Origin: Mucor racemosus
Lineage: Eukaryota; Mucoromycota; Mucoromycetes; Mucorales; Mucoraceae
NCBI GenBank assembly: GCA_027405735.1
Contig: JAPEHQ010000007.1
Span: 434,001-498,000 of the forward strand
Direction of reading: 5' to 3'
Length of the DNA stretch: 64,000 nucleotides
The notes beneath the pieces are model-generated. The model was not told the DNA's origin. It ran no database searches and saw only the letters and a program-made list of their open reading frames with translations. A program made the position numbers and the translations under genes. Positions 60,951 to 64,000 of the stretch are shown here, one piece after another; position 1 is the first letter of the stretch, and each line of letters opens with the position of its first letter.

Positions 60951-61489
60951 GTATACAGTACCTTTTTTTTAGAAGCTGTTTTATAAGTAATTATTTAAAA
61001 CAAGTTGAGCCTTTTTTATGCAGCCGAGAATTTTTCAATGCTCGTTGACGATAGATGATACAGTGTTACGCCAGGAGATTATATCAATCTCAAAGCTAAA
61101 ATATGTACTAAATCATTTAATAAAAATAAAGGAAAACTGTTATAAAAATGAAAGAGCACACTAAAACTAAAGAACTTTATTATAAGATCGAACCATCTTC
61201 TTTTTATATTCACATTCTCTAATTATATGACCTGTTTAAAGGAGTCTATTTATATATATACATATATCCAATCAAATCTAGGTGAAACACACTAGTTCCA
61301 CATTCTTGTATAAACGGAGCTTCATAACATAATACACAGCAATGTAGAACTTAACATATCAAACTGTGTCGTAATCTTAACCAAGGAATGCACCCAGATC
61401 TGTGGATGCAACATACAGCAATATATTAATTTTATATTACAGAATTGAAAATATTCAGCCTCCCGAGCTGCTGCAAGAATCAAAAAACG
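60951..61489. other. intergenic, no gene seen
   Basis: AT-rich sequence with a TATATATATACATATAT run near 61245. No repeat family or exon was recognised. Confidence 0.4.
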
Positions 61490-62690
61490 GAGATGCCCAG
61501 TTTTTCAATTATTTTGAATGAATTGTTTTAGATATTCTTTAAAAATTTTTATAAAATCGAATAATTGTTCAAAATCAAATTTTGAAGTTGCACTTAATGC
61601 ACAGTAGATACCTTTAAATTTTATACGAAAATTTTACTTTGATGCATAATTAAAGTTGTTGAGTGAATTTTTTTACACATTTTTAGTTGATTACTTTTGA
61701 TATTAAAGCAAATCCAGATGATTTATCCAGGAAATACAGGGAATATTCATGTTTATGAGCAATTTTAGTATCAAGAATGTTTTCAACAACAATACTCATG
61801 CATTCAACATTCTCATAGCTACAAATAATAGTTAATTGACCAAGGCCGATTACTATAGTGATTGTTGTTAAATTTGAAAAGATCAATGCACTGCTTAAAA
61901 TTTTAATCTCAATTTTTAACGGAATATATCTCGAGAAAGTACTAAGCTAGGGCAATGTAAGTAGAGCCTAAAAAAGATTTGGCTTTTTATTCTCTACAAC
62001 ATATTTCGGTTTCAAATGTCAAAAATGGGCATATTTTGGCATGATTTTCATGGAATAAAATGGGATGAAGGCGAGAATGGTTTGCAGACTTGGTACGATG
62101 TAGTATTACTCATGTGCGGCTATCAAACGCATTTTTCCTCGTCAATAAATAGTAATTTTTCGTAGAGAAAATTGAGATGGGATGATTGAGTGATTTGATG
62201 AGAAATATCCTGAATTTTTTCCCTATGAATACGCATCCAAAAATCGGGAGCCAAAAAAAAAGTGATGAAAAAACTTAATACTGCTATGATAAGTAGGGAT
62301 ACAGATGCAAAAAAATACTCAATCTGTAGATAATTTTGTTGTGCATCATGTAAAAATAAAATATTTGAGGAATACATTTGAAGAATGTATAGCTTTTGGC
62401 CAAAAACCGTTAAAATTTGATGTTGGATTTAGTAGAAATTTTATATAAAGGTTATCTTTAAAAACTACATAGATCGATTTAGAATCCAAAACTAAACCTA
62501 AAACATTTAGTACACAAAGGTAACTTGCTATGCATCTTCGTGAGTTATTAAACATTTTAATGTTTTATGGATTTTTTGACCATCTGAATCTCTTTTTAAA
62601 TTCAAGCTCAATGAGGTGTGCATATCTGCTTATTTGATTTTATATGGTGATATTCAAAATTGGAGCGTGCTCCCATTTCAATAGATAATA
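61490..62690 (-). repeat. H-family relative, copy 4 (highly diverged)
   Basis: The minus strand ends with a GGGCATCTC motif shared with copy 1. It contains open frames 62123-62377 and 62346-62555. The first aligns with the protein remnant of copy 3 at fixed spacing (DAQQNYLQIE, then MRIHREK 30 residues later). DNA identity is low, so this copy is old or from another subfamily. Confidence 0.45.
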
Positions 62691-63365
62691 AAAAAATACA
62701 AAATGCAAGTCTATACTTGAGATGGCATAGAATATTACCGAACAATTTATTCGTATTTATCTTAGCTTTCCAATGAGTAAAAAGGCATCAAAGATAAAAC
62801 ATTGGCTTTCCCCTGCTTAGCGTATCGTGTTTTCAATTCTTTGTAGCTTATATGATTGCACCAAGTATGTTTTTTCGAGTGTCTAAGCATATTATTACTA
62901 AAACGCAAGCAAACTTTGTAAACATAAAAACTTGGTACCAAAACCTTCCATTTGTCAAATGACAAAACGTTTCCTGCCAACTTGATATCAGCAGTGGATG
63001 TGAATGCGCTTATTGATCTGAAATTGAATCCATGTATACCGTATATAGGAAGAATATATGTAGTTCTGTGAATTACACATTGTCCCCATTTTTATACGTT
63101 AATATGCACATAAATTAAGCTGTTATAGAGTAATTTTATATCATTATTTTATTTAATATTGCTTCGAGCGTTTACATTCAAAAAATATTTCCATGGATAA
63201 GTTTTGACTAGGAATAGATGTGATAAGGACAAAAGCAATTGAAATCCCGGGGTTACTCAAAGAAACTAGGAGAGGGCCGACAATCCATTTAATCACTGGA
63301 GCTTCTTCACCTTATTTCTCGTAATTTCTACAAACTGTCTAGATCAAGCAAGTGACCAAATAAAC
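62691..63365. promoter_or_regulatory. upstream region of the importin gene
   Basis: No gene is recognised. The last 150 bases are less AT-rich and likely contain the promoter and 5' untranslated region of the gene starting at 63366. Confidence 0.35.
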
Positions 63366-64000
63366 ATGGATCAAAACGCGGTTTATCAGCTATTCGTCTC
63401 GACATATCATCCTGACCCCAACGTACACAAGCAAGCCGAGCTAAATATCAGAAATGTATTACTATATAAAAAGTTTAATACAAAAACAAAAAACTAATCA
63501 CCCACTCACCCCCTTTTTATACACGATATGTATTTAGCTCGAGTCTCAAACAGGTTTTTTACCTTTGGTTTTGCAAATCCAGGCATCCGAGGAATTAGAA
63601 TTAGGTGCACGACAAGCAGGTAAATTGTTTTTTTAGATGCAAATACATTTCTTTCTATTAAAACCTATCAACCAGCTGCTATATATTTTAAAAATCGTGT
63701 GCATAAACAATGGAACCGTTCAAAGGGGCTCGCGGAAGAAGATAAAGCTGTCATAAGAGGAAATATTCTTCATGCATTCATTACTGCTCCCGCTGCTGTA
63801 CAGTAAGTTTATGTAAATCTTGATTTTTCACCACGTTAACTCGATAATGAAATAGAGTTCAGTTGGCCAATTCATTGAATAGCATTCTAAACACTGATTT
63901 TCCTCAAAATTGGCCCAACTTCATTGCAGAATTAGAAGCATTTCTAACTTCAGATGACATTCGCATTGTCCATGTTGGCTTAGTTGCTCTCCGAGAAGTA
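63366..64000 (+). CDS. importin-beta family nuclear transport receptor (importin-7/8-like), 5' part
   Basis: Karyopherin that would carry proteins through nuclear pores in a Ran-GTP-dependent way. Exons seen: 63366-63455, 63538-63619, 63676-63802 and 63856 to the window edge (148 codons). The joined N terminus has the importin-beta N-terminal domain pattern: TYHPDPNVHKQAELNIRN, GFLPLVLQIQASEELELGAR, AAIYFKNRVHKQW, EEDKAVIRGNILHAF, then VQLANSLNSILNTDFPQNWP. The FKN...W and EEDK..IR..IL segments resemble the importin-7/8 (yeast Nmd5/Sxm1) group. The rest of the gene (about 900 residues expected) is beyond the window. The exon 2 acceptor was chosen because it keeps frame and restores the GFLP segment. 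Confidence 0.88.

Overview
The window is AT-rich nuclear DNA from a filamentous fungus. Short GT-AG introns (about 55-80 bases), an inositol phosphorylceramide synthase (fungal sphingolipid pathway), a Zn2Cys6 transcription factor and a chromodomain gypsy element all point to a fungus. The intron style and heavy decayed repeat load suggest an early-diverging Mucoromycota-like lineage, but this placement is inference.

Gene islands. Bases 4.6-19.1 kb hold glutamate 5-kinase (+), a Zn2Cys6 transcription factor (-), a 5'-truncated LINE, enolase (-) and an aldo/keto reductase-like protein (+). Bases 37.1-44.4 kb hold RER1 (+) meeting frataxin (-) tail to tail with 3 bases between the stop codons, then a Nudix hydrolase (+) meeting the IPC synthase AUR1 (-), then a single-pass membrane protein (-). 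An importin-beta family gene starts at 63.37 kb and runs off the end. I joined the exons by hand from splice sites and family motifs. Two genes need an 11-base microexon: the transcription factor (inside its zinc cluster) and RER1.

Repeat islands. Bases 20-37 kb and 45-63 kb are almost entirely transposable elements and their relics. The core is a multi-kilobase repeat ('L') present in several copies on both strands. It contains a roughly 600-base unit (seven copies) and a captured, decayed fragment of a gene resembling the C-terminal WD repeats of dynein intermediate chain (six copies). Into these copies have landed an intact 5.75-kb chromodomain Ty3/gypsy element with LTRs that look identical and a 5-base target duplication, about eight solo or degenerate LTRs, a hAT-like miniature element (two copies, 8-base duplications), and a pogo/Tc1-like miniature element with 24-base inverted ends. 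A second family ('H', four copies) carries remnants of an unrecognised protein that are still alignable between very diverged copies.

The insertion order can be read directly around 27-33.5 kb: L copy, then the hAT-like element, then the gypsy element. Paralogous empty sites for both steps lie in the same window (about 54.34 kb and 46.36 kb). I saw no CRISPR, rRNA or intact tRNA gene. A pair of tRNA-like (A box/B box) sequences lies inside the L repeat.
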